Assembly (NCBI GenBank): GCA_030737875.1
Contig: CM060921.1
Span: 399,072,192 to 399,136,191 of the forward strand
Direction: 5' to 3'
Source of the DNA: Allium sativum
Lineage: Eukaryota; Streptophyta; Magnoliopsida; Asparagales; Amaryllidaceae
DNA length: 64,000 nucleotides
The position numbers and the translations under genes were made by a program. Positions within the stretch are counted from its first letter, which is position 1. Each line of letters opens with the position of its first letter. Shown here piece by piece: positions 49,060 to 61,618 of this stretch. The notes under the pieces were generated by a model, which was given only the letters and a program-made list of their open reading frames with translations, made no database searches and was not told where the DNA came from.

Positions 49060-49600
49060 TTGCATAACTAGCTTTTCATTATGAACTAGATATATGCGGA
49101 AGTCTATCTCGAGTTTTAGGGGGAAAACCCCTAACCTAATCAAAAACATCTGTGTGCTCATGGACTACTCTAACGGATTGCAAATCGTCGATAGATGCAT
49201 CAAGTGATTCTAGGTAGCTAAGCCTAACTGATCCCTTAGGATCGCACGAAATCTCGAGGGTATTCCCGAGGCAAGTCGAAAGTCTAACTACCCTCCTTAC
49301 ACAATCACTAGCTAACCAATCCATGCCTAGAATCAACCCATAGCCTATGAAACCAAAAACATAAGTATTACACTTAGACTCAATACTTAATATAGCTATT
49401 CTCAAATCCTTACAAACCAAAGATAAATAAGCCGAGCCACAAATTGGATTTGAGACAATATTGGGATCTTCTACTATACAAGTACTAAGGTGCAGAGACT
49501 CTACTATGGAAGCGGATATAAACGAATGTGAAGCGCTAAAATCAAAAAGAGTACTAACAGGATGATCAAAAAGGAAAAACTAACCCCTTTCAACAGAAAC
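49060..49600 (-). pseudogene. pol: GYP1 retropepsin and start of RT, broken
   Basis: The minus strand encodes TLFDFSASHSFISASIVESL (about 49495-49560), where the catalytic D-S/T-G triad is changed to D-F-S. It continues to ILGMDWLASDCVRRVVRL (about 49280-49335), the flap-to-end signature of gypsy retropepsins, then VVHEHTDVFD (49136-49165), the linker into RT. A stop and a frameshift follow at about 49080-49135, and only about 20 more residues of RT start can be seen. The changed active site and the stop mean no working enzyme. Confidence 0.85.
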
Positions 49601-50269
49601 CTTACTACCTCTCTCTCAGGTACGATGGCGGTGAGAGCATGCATTTGCCCTCCTGAAAATCCTGTCATTTGTTCTTGCCCTTGTCCTTAATTATACGAAC
49701 CGTTATACCATAATAAAGATACTTCCTCTTGTCTTAGGTTTTACTATTCTTTCCTCCCCTCTTGTCCTGTGATTCTTCCACTTACACCTCTTTCTTTTTA
49801 CCTCCTTTGTGAACCAAGTCCATATCCATGAGTTCCTCATCCTTGGGTTGTGCTCCTTAGCAAAACTTCCTTAGTCTCATCTTTACTATCCTTGTGTAAC
49901 ACGTTGACAAGTCTCTCGAAAACTGCCTCCATCGCACGGAAAATCCTACAATGCTCGAAAGAAAATTAGTCGCAGGTGAAACTATAGCTGCTATAGATGG
50001 AAGTTGGGCACTTTTTCCCCCTTTAACAGATATCGTAGTCTCATCAGGCCTACGGAACCATGACGCGATGAGGTTACCTCCCAGAAAGCCAGGAGCCCCG
50101 GAGACTCGGTAAAGAAAGAAAACAAGGATTCAAATAGAGGATCAAAAGATAATGCATATGGCTTTGGGGAATATGCCTTCAAAAACAAAACTTTTCTTTA
50201 TAAAATGCTTCTTTTAAAACCGTTTTGAAAATAATTTTACAAATCTTTTATCTGATCCGGTAATCTTCA

Positions 50270-50281
50270 GCTCTGATACCA
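50270..50281 (-). other. GYP1 primer binding site (initiator Met tRNA)
   Basis: The minus strand is TGGTATCAGAGC, two bases from the LTR end at 50284. Confidence 0.92.
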
Positions 50282-50283
50282 AG

Positions 50284-53200
50284 TGAAACACCCCACCTCT
50301 GTTAAGGTCACTCACAAAGGGAATGCCTTAACTTCGGTGGAGCATTTTAGGTAAAAGATGCTGATAAATTACAAGACAGACAAATAAAACAGCGGAAAAT
50401 AAAGTCATTTTATAAACAATGTGGTTCAGTCAAGCTTTTACAATAGTTGTCTCAATCATACTTAAAAGTAATTCATAGAACTTCTGTCTTGATTTAAAAA
50501 CTTCCAAATATAAAAGAAGCATAAAAATAACAATGATATTCCCCAATAAAGCATGAACCAGCCATAGCAGTGTAAGAGAGAGAGTCCAAAGCAATACATC
50601 GACTATCTTCGAGCTTGGAAAGAAAATTGAGCTAAGTGGTAACATTTCCTCCCTGTGAACCTTGGGGGGGGGATGGAAGAAAAGAGGCGAAACAATACTA
50701 GGTCAGACATAAGTCTGGTAAGTCTAGTGACTTTCAGGATATAAACAGGCAAAAGCATCATGACATGAATAAACTGATTATAAGACAATACCATGAGAAC
50801 AAAGATAACAGGATAACATACGATTAGTATAGATATGATAAGGCAAGATAAACTAAATGTGTTTCTACTCATTCTCTGCTTCGCTACTACCTTGTTATTC
50901 TGATTTTTATATCTCTGCACCACCTAACTAGTGTCCCAACTAGTAATCTATATAAAATGATCATATTGTAATGTGATCCCAATCCCCGCAATTGTGGTAG
51001 CCTTCAGGTGTACATCTGTCGTGAGGATTCCACCTCAATCTGCCTAATTGCCATGAACATGTTAGATGTACCCATACTACCCTATCGATCGGCACCCTAC
51101 TTGTATTAATTTCTCTTGTGTCTATGTCAATTGGCCCTCTCTTACGTGTAGATACCCTGTGCTGGTCCCACCATAAGGTGTATCAATCCTTATGATAGCA
51201 ACCCGACACGATTCAAGATGCATAATGTATAACTACTGGTACCCAGTGATTGATTTTTCCCACTCCGGAGTACGAGCATGCCCGTAAACCGTCAGAACCT
51301 ACACTGACGTACCCTCTGCCGCTATTTTGACCACTTATAATCATCCCAGTAATCGTGACCCACCCTTCCTAGTTCAGGGTACCATGATACATTTATGTGG
51401 GTTACTGCTGAAATGGGTCCCCGTTACTAGGGTTTCCTACTGGTTAAGTTTGTGGGCCTATATTTACTAATATTACCCACCAACCCGATATGTACTTAAC
51501 CCTCCCACTGATTCAAGCATGTTTATTTAATGGTTAAGTTTGTGGGCCTATATTTACTAATATTACCCACCAACCCGATATGTACTTAACCCTCTTACTG
51601 ATTCAAGCATGTTTATTTAATGGTTAAGTTTGTTGGCCTATATTTACTAATATTACCCACCAACCCGATATGTACTTAACCCTCTTACTGATTCAAGCAT
51701 GTTTATTTAATGGTTAAGTTTGTGGGCATATATTTACTAATATTACCCACCCAACCTGATATGTACTTAACCCTCCCGCACATTATGCCATATTGGTTAA
51801 GTGTTGTCCATTCATGTTAACTTAACCCACCTATTCATCATGTCATGTTGGTTAAGTGTTTCTTATTAACTTAACCCTCCTCACTTATCATTTTGGATTA
51901 GTTAAGTGTTTCCTATTAACTTAACCTCGTTCGTCCATCAAGTTATATTGGTCAAGTGTTTCTTGTTAACTTAACCCCACGTGTTCATCATGTTGTATTG
52001 GTTAAGTGTCATCAATCAATTCAAGTTACTTAACCCACCTACTTGTCATGTTACTTTGGTTAAGTGTTGCTTTCTTGTGTCAACTTAACCCTACCACAAA
52101 TCAAGTTATATTGGTTAAGTGTTGCCCTCTTGTTTTATCTTAACCTTACCACAAATCAAGTCATATTGGTTAAGTGTTGCCCTCTTGATTTAACTTAACC
52201 TTACCACAAATCAAGTTATATTGGTTAAGTGTTTCCCACTTGTTTTAACTTAACCTTAACACAAATCAAGTTATATTGGTTAAGTGTTTCTTATTACTTT
52301 ACCCTACCCATTCATCATGCTATACTGTTTAAGTGTTTCCTATTAACTTAACCCTAGTCATTCATCTTGTTATATTGGTTAAGTGTTTCTCATTAACTTA
52401 ACCCTATTCATTCATTTTATATATTGGTTAAGTGTTACTATGAACTTAGCCCTAGTCATTCATCTTGTTCATTAGCATTAATTGATTTATTAATGCACCA
52501 ACCTATCACATTAGATATGTGTTGTTGCAGTCACTGGATGAGCCTGGCGGTTCCGGGCAGTTTTACACCACAACTCAATCTAACCTCGGGTTTTTCTTGG
52601 GCATGATGCACTAACCTCTCACATTAGTTAGGTGTTGTTGTGTTTACTGGATGTGACGGGCGATTCCGGGCAGTTTTACACCACAACTCAATCTAACCTC
52701 GGGTTAGGCATGTTCATCTTTAATTTACGCATTTACCATATATATACCCAAATCTAGATTTTACATACTAATTACCAAATTCACCAAAAGTAGTCATGTT
52801 CCAATTCCCAAGTTATGCCCAACAAATTCCAATTTCCAGTTATTAATCAAAATTGGCTATACCCAATCTTCCCTAAATTTGCAATAATAGTCATGCCCAA
52901 AATCACTATGCATTTTATTTGGCATCCTAAATCAATAGTTAAGCCCAAGCTAAATTTAATATTCCAATTTACAGTTTATGCCCAAAACTAGGTTTTTCAT
53001 GCCAAATTTCATACTATGTCGTTCATGCCAATTCTAGGTTCAATATGTCAAATTACATATTCCGTAATTCATGTCAAATTACCCCAAATTGCATCTTAAC
53101 TGTCATGCCATAATACATGTTCCAAATTATGCCAAATAAATGTCAATTTCATGTTATACCCAATTACCCCCGCATTCATAACGTACGTATTTCGAGATTC

Positions 53201-53374
53201 AACGCAAGATTCATGAAATAAGCAGAGAAACAATATGGAACATAAGAGGCATAAGAATAGGCATATGACGATAAGAACTATTGGTCCAATAAATTCGATA
53301 TACCAAATTGACAAGTTTTGCATAGAATACATTGCAGGCATACAGATATGATATGAATGTCATTATGAACCATC
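50284..53374 (-). repeat. GYP1 5' LTR, truncated (3091 bp of about 4.1 kb)
   Basis: Parallel to 43767-46857 of the other LTR. It stops at CCATC (53370-53374), where GL3 begins. The missing 1018 bp include the TATA box and the E2F-like palindrome. The 90-bp array (51442-51801), dyad array (51802-52450) and 111-bp duplication (52490-52710) are all retained. Confidence 0.9.
51442..52450. repeat. Tandem arrays of the GYP1 5' LTR
   Basis: Four 90-bp copies (51442, 51532, 51622, 51712) and then about a dozen GGTTAAGT/ACTTAACC units, unit for unit like 44928-45945. Copy numbers are the same in both LTRs, so the arrays existed at insertion and have not changed number since. Confidence 0.9.
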
Positions 53375-54309
53375 TGCGAACCAAGGCAAGGGATCGTCCT
53401 TACCGAATTCGAGACGCTCTAGCCCGTGTCTCAGGAACAGAACGCATCTTCCCTTGGATCTTCTGGGTCGGTCCACCGATGTGGATTAAAATGCCTGAAC
53501 ACTGCGTTTCCCCACCCAATGGGGTGTCAATGAGTCAACAAATGACTCCATCGGCTTCACATAGTCACCGATATATTCGAGGCGCCTCGCAACAGCAACA
53601 ACCACATAAGTCAAACTCGTCAGGGCATGTAAAACCATTGACACCACTTCTAGCTAGAAGGAAACGCATGCCCTCCCTGAGGACCTCTCTCGTTTCTGGT
53701 TCACAACCGGGGTGTGTGGCTCGCGATTCAACGCTACAAAAAGCTATACCGCACAGGCCGTGCTTTGATCATCAACCACAAGACTCTGCTTTTCAACAAA
53801 AGCCTTGATCATTTGCCACTTAGGCATGCCACACAGGCAATTCACTCCATGTGTTTGATATCCATCAATATATAACACCTGAGCTCGTACGTCTCAGAGA
53901 AGGGCGTTAAGCAAGAGAATAAATTCTCCGCCGCCAAACAGATATATATTTACTAGAAATCAATCACACAGAATAAAATCCAATGTCAGACACACAGTCC
54001 ATTTACAAGTTCGTTCTGGGTCTGAACGAAACCGGAGGCACCCTGTAACCCGCATATCCATCGATCTCCAAGTACGTCTGGACGATCACTAACTGATTCC
54101 CTCCTCTAGGGTGTACGACCCAATCAAGATCATCAGTAATCACCCAAACGACGTGAAGACCTCCGGTCTTCGACCACCGTCTTCATCTTCGACACCACGT
54201 TGAATCAGTTATTCAGAATGGGTCGAACCCGGTCTTTTTGAATAACGCGCGTATATAATAAACAAGTGTTACACAAACACAACATACGCCTCATTCCAAT
54301 TCATCGATC

Positions 54310-54424
54310 ACTAACCGTAAATTAACAAGAGAATAATTCCCCAAATATTAACCCCGAAGGCCGAAACCAACATCAGATCAATACCCAGGAAACCATTCTT
54401 CTTAGCTAATCGACAGTTAGTTTC
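54310..54424. repeat. 120-bp MITE-like repeat, copy 1
   Basis: Starts ACTAACCGTAAATTAACAAG and ends with the inverse of an ACTAACTGTCGATTAG-like end, with core AACCCCGAAGGCCGAAACCA. Absent at the matching place in the GL1 LTR. No clear target duplication. Confidence 0.6.
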
Positions 54425-54841
54425 TAAATTTCACATTCTTAGGGAAAGGTTCCCATTAATTTTATCAAAGATAAATTCTTTTAAATTTATTCTTCAATCT
54501 CCCTTTGAATATCAAATCAAACTAGTCGGGATTAGCGAACCACACCGAAGTAATCATTTATTTTATTTCCCAATCCCAACCTATTCATCCCATGAAGTAA
54601 AACTGGTCATGCTTCATATCTAATACCACGGTGTTATCGGTAAATTCAATTACCATTTCACGTTCAAATCTAATTAAAGATTTAACTATCGCCTGGAGCA
54701 AAACTAGTGATACTCCATTCTCGATCTTTTCAATGTAATTAAAGATTCATTAAAAATCCACTTAGTTATAATCTTTAACTGGGTTAAAGAACCAATGTCA
54801 TTTAAAACACGGTCACGATAAACCCACATCACATTCCATTC

Positions 54842-54960
54842 TATTAGTCTCTAACCGTAAATTAGTAAGAGAACAGTTCCCAAAATATTAACCCCGAAGG
54901 ACGAAACCAACATCAGATCAATACCCAAGAAACCATTCAACTTAACTAATCTCTAGTTAG
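54842..54960. repeat. 120-bp MITE-like repeat, copy 2
   Basis: Same ends (CTCTAACCGTAAATTAG and CTCTAGTTAGTTTC) and core as copy 1, same orientation, 530 bp away. Confidence 0.6.
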
Positions 54961-55874
54961 TTTCTGATTTTCCTTACTCAGTTGGGTCTAAGAACAGTAT
55001 TATTGAAGATACCGTTCACGACAACCCAAAATCACATTCCATTAATTATCGGGTTAAAGAACAAGTGTTATTTTAAAACACTGTTCACGATAAACCCAAA
55101 AATCAATTCAAATTCAATTCCAATTAAATACCATTTAATTGGTACACTTCATTAAATTTAAATAAAAAGATTTAATCTTTTTCTCAACTGGGTTTAAGGA
55201 CAGTGTTAATGAAGACACCATTCACGACAAACCCAAATCACATTTCATATTAAATACAAGGCTTTGAATAGAAAATATATCGGCTTATATTCAATATCAA
55301 ATTCTACGACCAACAAATATCGTATTGGAAATAACGATATAAATATATCTTTCAAATTTCCATAACCATATCTGTATAATCACGAAATCCAACATCGAAA
55401 TATTCCAAATATAATTTCGATTCAAATCCATTCCAATTCAATTATTGGAAATTTTGGTTATTTTCAAAACCATTTCAAATTCAATTTATTTATTTAAAAA
55501 TAAATAAATATTCTAGTTCAAAACTAGTTCATCTCGATAAAAATCTATTTTGTCCTTTTCAAATATTGAGTTTTTCACCCCAATTCTTCACAAATCATTC
55601 ATTATGATTTTACACAAATTATTACCATTTTTAATAATTTTATCAAGGCCCGTACAGTCGATTTCCATCAATGGCCATCGAACTGCACTTACAACGACCT
55701 TTTCCAAATTTGATTTGGACATAATTCCAAATCCAACTGTTAGATTTCAAATTTCTAATGTTCGTTAGAAAGCTCTTTTCGATACGAACCCAACGGTTCT
55801 GGTTTTAGGAGAATCCGACGGTTGGATCCCCCGCAATATCCATTCGAAGTCAATGGTCGAAATTCGCGAACTGC

Positions 55875-55930
55875 TGCGGCGCGGCGTTTTTATTCAGACA
55901 TATATATATATAATATATATTATATATATT
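55875..55930 (-). repeat. CG-rich box and TA microsatellite, GL3 3' LTR
   Basis: CTGCGGCGCGGCG followed by a TA run (55899-55930). Upstream on the plus strand lies the AATCCGACGGTTGGATC motif. Same module as GL1 12195-12252 and GL3 63070-63141. Confidence 0.65.
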
Positions 55931-56048
55931 TCGTCGATTTCCTTTCAAAACGTATTTTATAAATCGTTTAAATTCGTTTTCAAAACGATTTCAACTTCCT
56001 TTTCAAATTCAAATCAAGATTGAATTTTTCAATATAAATTCGTTTTAA

Positions 56049-56177
56049 TTTCAATTTCAATTTAATTCGAATTTCAATTCATTTCAATTTAATTCGAATT
56101 TCAATTCATTTCAATTTAATTCGAATTTCAATTCTTTTCAATTTTAATCGAATTTCAATTCATTTCAATTTAATTCG
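56049..56177. repeat. 27-bp tandem repeat, about five copies
   Basis: The unit CATTTCAATTTAATTCGAAT plus TTCAATT repeats with a 27-bp period. A related, more degenerate array is at 63270-63390 in the 5' LTR. Confidence 0.8.
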
Positions 56178-56929
56178 GCTTTTGAAATCACTTTCAATAT
56201 TCATTGAAAAATGAATAAAATCGATATAAATACCGTTCACGTCAAAATGGCGTCAATCTAATCCACACGGCTTTTATTCAACACATGAATATTTCCTATA
56301 TTGGAATGAGGCCCAATCAATTACCATATAATGTTAATTATATGGATTTTCTACAACACATGTATATAATAGCAACGATAAATAATCAACCATCATCCAG
56401 AGTGCACCACACAACTGCATAAGCATTAAATATAAATAATTAACGCTTACACAGTCTGTCGACCAATCGATCGACATACAGCTAAATAATTGGGACTAGT
56501 GTACACCAAATATCATCCCAATACCCGTGTGGGGTTTCAAATCAACAAACACATATTTTTATTTGTGCAGTTGGACGATGTGTAAAATTTATCGTCCCAA
56601 TCAATATCCCTCAAATAGGTGTACATAAACAAACCGTTCGGTTTGTAAATGAATATTTATTCACATTGTTTTAATTATCCATTTCACATCAACATCACAA
56701 ACACAATTCACAACACATCAAACAAGCATACAAGTCGTCCATGGTCTGTGGACGACGGGTGTCGGGTGCTGCTAAGCACCGTCTGCATCCTAGTATATAT
56801 TTCAACTAGAAAATAAAATAAAAGTGAGGAGTTATCACCGACTAGCTAATCCAATACCACGACTCTTCTTGTGTAGAAATCTTCATCGTGCTCGCCTTTT
56901 CTCAAATTCGTCGTCCGTGGCCACTACAT

Positions 56930-57410
56930 ATATAAAAATCACATTTTTATACCGCTGTTTTTAAAATAAAAATCACATTTATATTTGTTCACTTCCAATT
57001 TAAAAATCATACTTTTACTTTGCTATATATATGATAAAATTACGTTTTTTATTCGCTACTTCATACAAGGAAAAATTATATCTTTCCAACGCCACTTTCT
57101 ATATAAAAAGATTATATTTTTACAATGCTATTCTATATAAAGAGATTTTTTTTTCTGCTTCTTATATAAAGATCGAATTTTTATCTTTCACTTCACATGA
57201 TAAAAATTATATTTTTATATCCTTGCTCATATCAATAAAGATCTAATCTTTATATGCTAAAAATATAAATAAAAATTATATTTTTATATCGTTATATATC
57301 TATATTCAAAATCACTTCTTGTTCATCTCAAAAATCACTTCTTTTATGAAATAAAAATCAGTTCTTTAACTAAATAAAAATCAGTTCTTTAACTAAATAA
57401 AAATCAAAAT
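56930..57410. repeat. AT dyad cluster in the GL3 3' LTR
   Basis: Repeated short AAAAAT(n)ATTTTTA-type dyads (for example near 56936, 57137 and 57200) and three copies of ATAAAAATCA(G)TTCTTTAACT at 57350-57405. Confidence 0.6.
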
Positions 57411-57432
57411 TTAGAAAAAAGAAAGTTATATA

Positions 57433-57900
57433 GCTTACTGTAGAAATCGAAGGGGAGGGTTGATGTGCACAATGGTGCTCGTCGATGGATTTTGCGGTGG
57501 ATTGCTCGTCGGTGGATCTCGCAGTGTTCGAGATAAGGAGGGAGGTCGGAGGGGAGATGATCGGTGGGTGAACTAGCGTTCATCAGAACGACGGAGGGAA
57601 GGAGAAGGTGGGGAAGCGGTCAGAGGGGGCGACGGAGACCAGGGGATGGAGGCTATAGCAGGAGGAGGACCACGATGGACTAGGGTTCGTGATTGGGTTG
57701 GGGGATTCTCGATTTGGGCTCGGCGGTCGAGAAAGAGGAGGGGGAAGGCGGTGGTCTAGGTGGGGCGGCGGTGCTCTGCCTCAATGCGTTGGCTTCCTCG
57801 ATCTTTTTTTTTCTGTCTTTCCATCGTGTTTTGAACGTGAGGGGGGGCCTGAGAGGAAGTAAGGGGTAGAGGAGAGAGTTTTTATTTTTTTATTTATTTC
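57433..57900 (-). promoter_or_regulatory. Putative promoter and GC-rich leader of GL3 3' LTR, with candidate splice donor
   Basis: On the minus strand an AAATAAATAAAAA stretch (about 57880-57900) precedes a GC-rich, C-biased block to 57439, which ends in CGATTTCTACA and GTAAGC (57438-57433). GL1 has CGATTTCTAC and then GTAAGT at the matching place (10324-10358), so the block and its end are homologous. Confidence 0.42.
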
Positions 57901-58778
57901 TTCAAAAAGGTACTTTTTATTCTGACCTCGAAACGAGACCCATTGCCTGACGTCCATAGCAAATTACCCCCATTCCGAACACAATGGGATAGGTATCGCA
58001 GGCTGATTCAATCGTTTCGATCAGTTTTCGTCAAAATCAAAATATAACTCTATATATTAAATTTGAACGCACATTTCAATTTACTGGGGTCACATGTCAC
58101 ATACGGACTCTAAAAATTCTCGAAAAATATTTTCTAGCTTCGTATTGACGATACGGTCCTAACAAAACTGATTTCGTCAAATTCTGAGACCGTTTGAAAA
58201 ATGGCCATTTTCCAGTCGATTAAAATCAACTGAAACTGGTCAAACGAGTTTTCCTTTACCTAGCTCACATATTGATTCGAAAAATTACGAAATTTGAAAC
58301 CTAGCATTAATTTGACATCGCGGATCCAACAAAAGTGGTTTCGTCGAAAACCGAGGTCGTTTGCAAAATGGCCATTTTTAAGGGCCAGAATTCCATAGCG
58401 ACTATTCTGGATTTTCAATTGGGCATAACTTTTTATCCCCGCTATGAAATTTTGATTTTTCGGATTCGTTGGAAAGATATTCTCCAGTAGATTCAAATAT
58501 TTTTGGTTTCACTAAAATCCGGTTTATTCTGCACCCGGTACATTCATTTGAATTTTGAAATCGAATTATCGAACTACCGCGCCATTTTCAATTCCTTTTA
58601 TAATTTAAAATAAATATTTATATTCTAACGACGATTCAATTAAATATATACGTTCTAATTCTATTCAAAATAAACTTCTTGTCGTTATTATTTAAAATAA
58701 TTCATTTTAAATATTCAAAATTCACTAAAATTGCCAAAATAAAAAATTTTAATTGGCTCGGATTTCTAGGTTATTACA

Positions 58779-58791
58779 GTCTCCCCCACTT
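58779..58791 (-). other. GL3 polypurine tract
   Basis: The minus strand is AAGTGGGGGAGAC before the LTR start TGTAATAACC. Confidence 0.87.
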
Positions 58792-59782
58792 AAAACTTTT
58801 CGTCCCCGAAAAGGAACGAAGCTGAAAGTTGTTTTACAAACCAACTCAACTTCCATTGTTTTCATTACGGCTTAAGTTCTTCAAGTTTTCAAATTTTTCA
58901 AAAATTTGGCTAACACACTAAATTTTCGAAAAATTTCGCCATAACCTCCCCTGCACCAGGGACTTCGGGATATTTCATATAGCCTCCCATGGCCTTCTTC
59001 AATCCAAAAGTAAAAGAAAAAGCCAAGCGGCTAGCCGATCGGCTCATAAAATCATCCAAACCCAAAGAAATACAATAAACATGTACCTATTTGTCGGGCA
59101 AACAATTTTATTCCTCTTCTCTAGCCTCCTTGCTATGACCTGCTCAAGGTAAGTACATGTATATGCATGCATATGCGATAAATTTTCAATACCATTCACT
59201 ATTTGGTACAATTTGGCTAACGGTTCAACATTTAATTAATCAACCAATAATCAAACAACACAATCAGCAATCAATTAGCTGATTATCTTTTCAAATTTAT
59301 AACTTTGATATATAGTAAAAAAAAATCAGATTTTTGATGTCAAATCACAACAATAAGCCCTATCTAGTTTTGGTTCTCACACCAGTCTATTGGAATCATA
59401 TAGATATCCCACCTTCGACATTCGAATATAAATGCTGATGATGATGCTCCATCATCGGAATTATCTCCGGGTGACTAGAGTGTGATTCTGTATCTATTCA
59501 GTATATTAAAACTTCAAATACACGCGGATCAGACGTATACTCAAAATCTTTATATACTGGACTGTCCAAATCAATACAAATAAATAATCAAATATGAATA
59601 ACTGATTTAAATTTTCAAAACAAAATTGTTTTCATTTTCAAAATTTACTCTTTACACTCGTTCTAGGATACTACTGATCCCATCTCTAACGAGTCATCCT
59701 CATTGGATATTACTAATCCAATTTCTGATGAATTCTTTCGTTTGGTTCTAACGTGTCTTGTTCTCGAGCTTTGTAAACCAAA

Positions 59783-59794
59783 GCTCTAATACCA
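59783..59794 (-). other. GL3 primer binding site
   Basis: The minus strand is TGGTATTAGAGC, one change from the tRNA-Met complement, two bases from the LTR end at 59797. Confidence 0.88.
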
Positions 59795-61500
59795 ACTGAG
59801 ATGACCCGTAACTTCCCCAGTAAGGAAAGCCCGGATACTTTGAGAACAAGACACAAAAGAACGCAGATAGAAGAACATTTCATTGCTTATTACAACAATT
59901 TCATCAGAATACAAGAATATACAGAGTATGAATAAATATTACACCGAAAAGTATCAGAGATTTAAATTACATTTAAATACATCGCAGCGGAAAATAATAC
60001 AATACACAACTAGAAGTAATACACGGATACAGAGCTTTCCGATTACGTTCCAGCTGTAAATCAGGATCCTGTGAATATAAATCTGCAAAACCAAAACTAC
60101 TAGCTGCCCATGTCAAAATAAGGGCACCTAGAGTTTAGGTTAAAACAATAAACTCCAGGTCAATCATGGGACTGGTGTGAGAACTAAAACAGTTATTAAT
60201 TTTTATGTTAAAGTTAGGTAAATCGAGGGACCACGCCGTATAACACGGAACGGGTTTCCTCCTAAGAACACCAGTGCATAAAACAACAGCGCAATGCTAA
60301 ATAAAGAAAAATGAAGCTATTATAAGACCCAGGCCCCATCACACAATGCAACACAAGCCGGAGGATAGGGTTTTACCTTATAATAGCCAAAGAATGCTTG
60401 ATACGCTAAATTTCATCTTTTATTTTTACTATAAGTGTATAGTGTCAAAACAATTTCAATCATAAATATTAATCATAGACGACATGGGTACCATATATCA
60501 TGTCGCCAATACTAGGCTATACAATCAAAACCGCACATGTCACGTATTGGAAGTTGGATTTCCATCTGCGAACCAAGGCAAGGGATCGTCCTTGCCGAAT
60601 TCGAGACGCTCTAGCCCGTGTCTCAGGAACAGAACACATCGTACCTTGGATCGTCAGGGTCGGTCCACCGATGTGGATTAAAATGCCTGAACACTGCGTT
60701 TCCCCACCCCATGGGGTGTCAATGAGTCAACAAATGACTCCATCGGCTTCACATAGTCACCGATATATCCGAGGCGCCTCGCAACAGCAACAACCACATA
60801 AGTCAAACTCGTCAGGGCGTGTAAAACCACTGAAGCCACTTCTAGCTAGAAGGAAACACATGCCCTCCCTAAGGTCCTCTCCCGTTTCTGGTTCACAACA
60901 GGGGTGTGAGGCTCGCGAATCAATGCTACACAAAGCTATGCCACACAGGTCGTGCTTTGATCATCAACCACAAGACTCTGCTTTTCAAAAAAAGCCTTGA
61001 TCATTTGCCACTTAGGCATGCCACACAGGCAATTCACTCCATGTGTTTGATATCCATCAATATATAACCCCTGAGCACGTACGTCTCAGAGAAGGGCGTT
61101 AAGCAAGAGAATAAATTCTCCGCCGCCAAATAGATATATATTTAATAGAAATCAATCACACAGAATAAAATCCAATGTCAGACACACAGTCCATTTACAA
61201 GTTCGTTCTGGGTCTGAACGAAACCGGAGGCACCTAGTACCCTGCATATCCATCGATCTCCAAGTACGTTTGGACGATCACTAACTGATTCCTACCTATT
61301 GGGTGTACGGCCCAATCAAGATCATCAGTAATCACCCAAACGACGTGAAGACCTCCGGTCTTCGACCACCGTCTTCATCCTCGACACAACGTCGAATCAG
61401 TTATTCAGAATGGGTCGAACCCGGTCCTTCTGAATAACGCGTGTATATAATAAACAAGTGTTACACAAACACAACATACGCCTCATTCCAATTCATCAGT

Positions 61501-61618
61501 CACTAACCGTAAATTAGCAAGAGAATAATTCCCCAAATATTAACCCCGAAGGCCGAAACCAACATCAAATCAATACCCAGGAAACTATTCTTCTTAGCTA
61601 ACCGACAGTTAGTTTCTA
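61501..61618. repeat. 120-bp MITE-like repeat, copy 3
   Basis: Counterpart of copy 1 in the other GL3 LTR. Confidence 0.6.

Larger units (their letters stand above)
47889..50269 (-). other. GYP1 interior remainder
   Basis: Apart from the protease and integrase scraps, this interior holds no recognisable domain. The gag region expected between 49600 and 50269 is too decayed for me to identify. A segment at about 48904-48950 resembles the 120-bp repeat found four times in GL3 (AAACCAAYATCAGA core). Confidence 0.6.
43767..53374 (-). mobile_element. GYP1: Ty3/gypsy retrotransposon, probably Tekay/Del type, internally deleted
   Basis: On the minus strand: 5' LTR (50284-53374, U3 part missing), tRNA-Met primer site, 2.4 kb interior with protease, RT-start and integrase scraps, PPT, complete 3' LTR (43767-47875, 4109 bp). 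LTR copies differ at about 8 of 230 bases compared, the least in the window. The chromovirus assignment rests on the LTR start TGTAACACCCCG, the GGGGACGAAATC block before the PPT and the protease and integrase motifs; the lineage within chromoviruses is inferred. Without the U3 of the 5' LTR it lacks its normal promoter. Confidence 0.85.
53375..58778 (-). repeat. GL3 3' LTR, truncated (5404 bp)
   Basis: The right end is TAGGTTATTACA at 58778 beside the PPT; the left end is the microhomology joint with GYP1. Contents include two copies of a 120-bp repeat, a TA run, a 27-bp tandem repeat, AT dyads and a GC-rich block. An antisense 158-codon frame at 53332-53808 is discussed under rejected items. 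Confidence 0.87.
58779..59796 (-). mobile_element. GL3 internal region, 1018 bp, non-coding
   Basis: Runs from the primer site to the PPT. Shared with GL1: the GAGCCGATCGGCTAGCCGC block (about 59027-59045, minus), the CCTCC/GGAGG-TTATGGC block (about 58940) and the sequence next to the PPT. No open frame of note. Confidence 0.8.

Noticed and set aside
43767..53374. Two independent solo LTRs instead of one gypsy element
   Set aside because: A tRNA primer site and a PPT sit exactly at the inner ends, and protease and integrase scraps on the same strand lie between them.
53332..53808. 158-codon open frame, plus strand, with a 166-codon counterpart at 60500-61000
   Set aside because: These are antisense to the GL3 LTRs. 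Nearly all of the base differences between the two copies change the amino acid, so there is no sign of purifying selection, and the related solo LTR has a stop in this frame. No domain was recognised.
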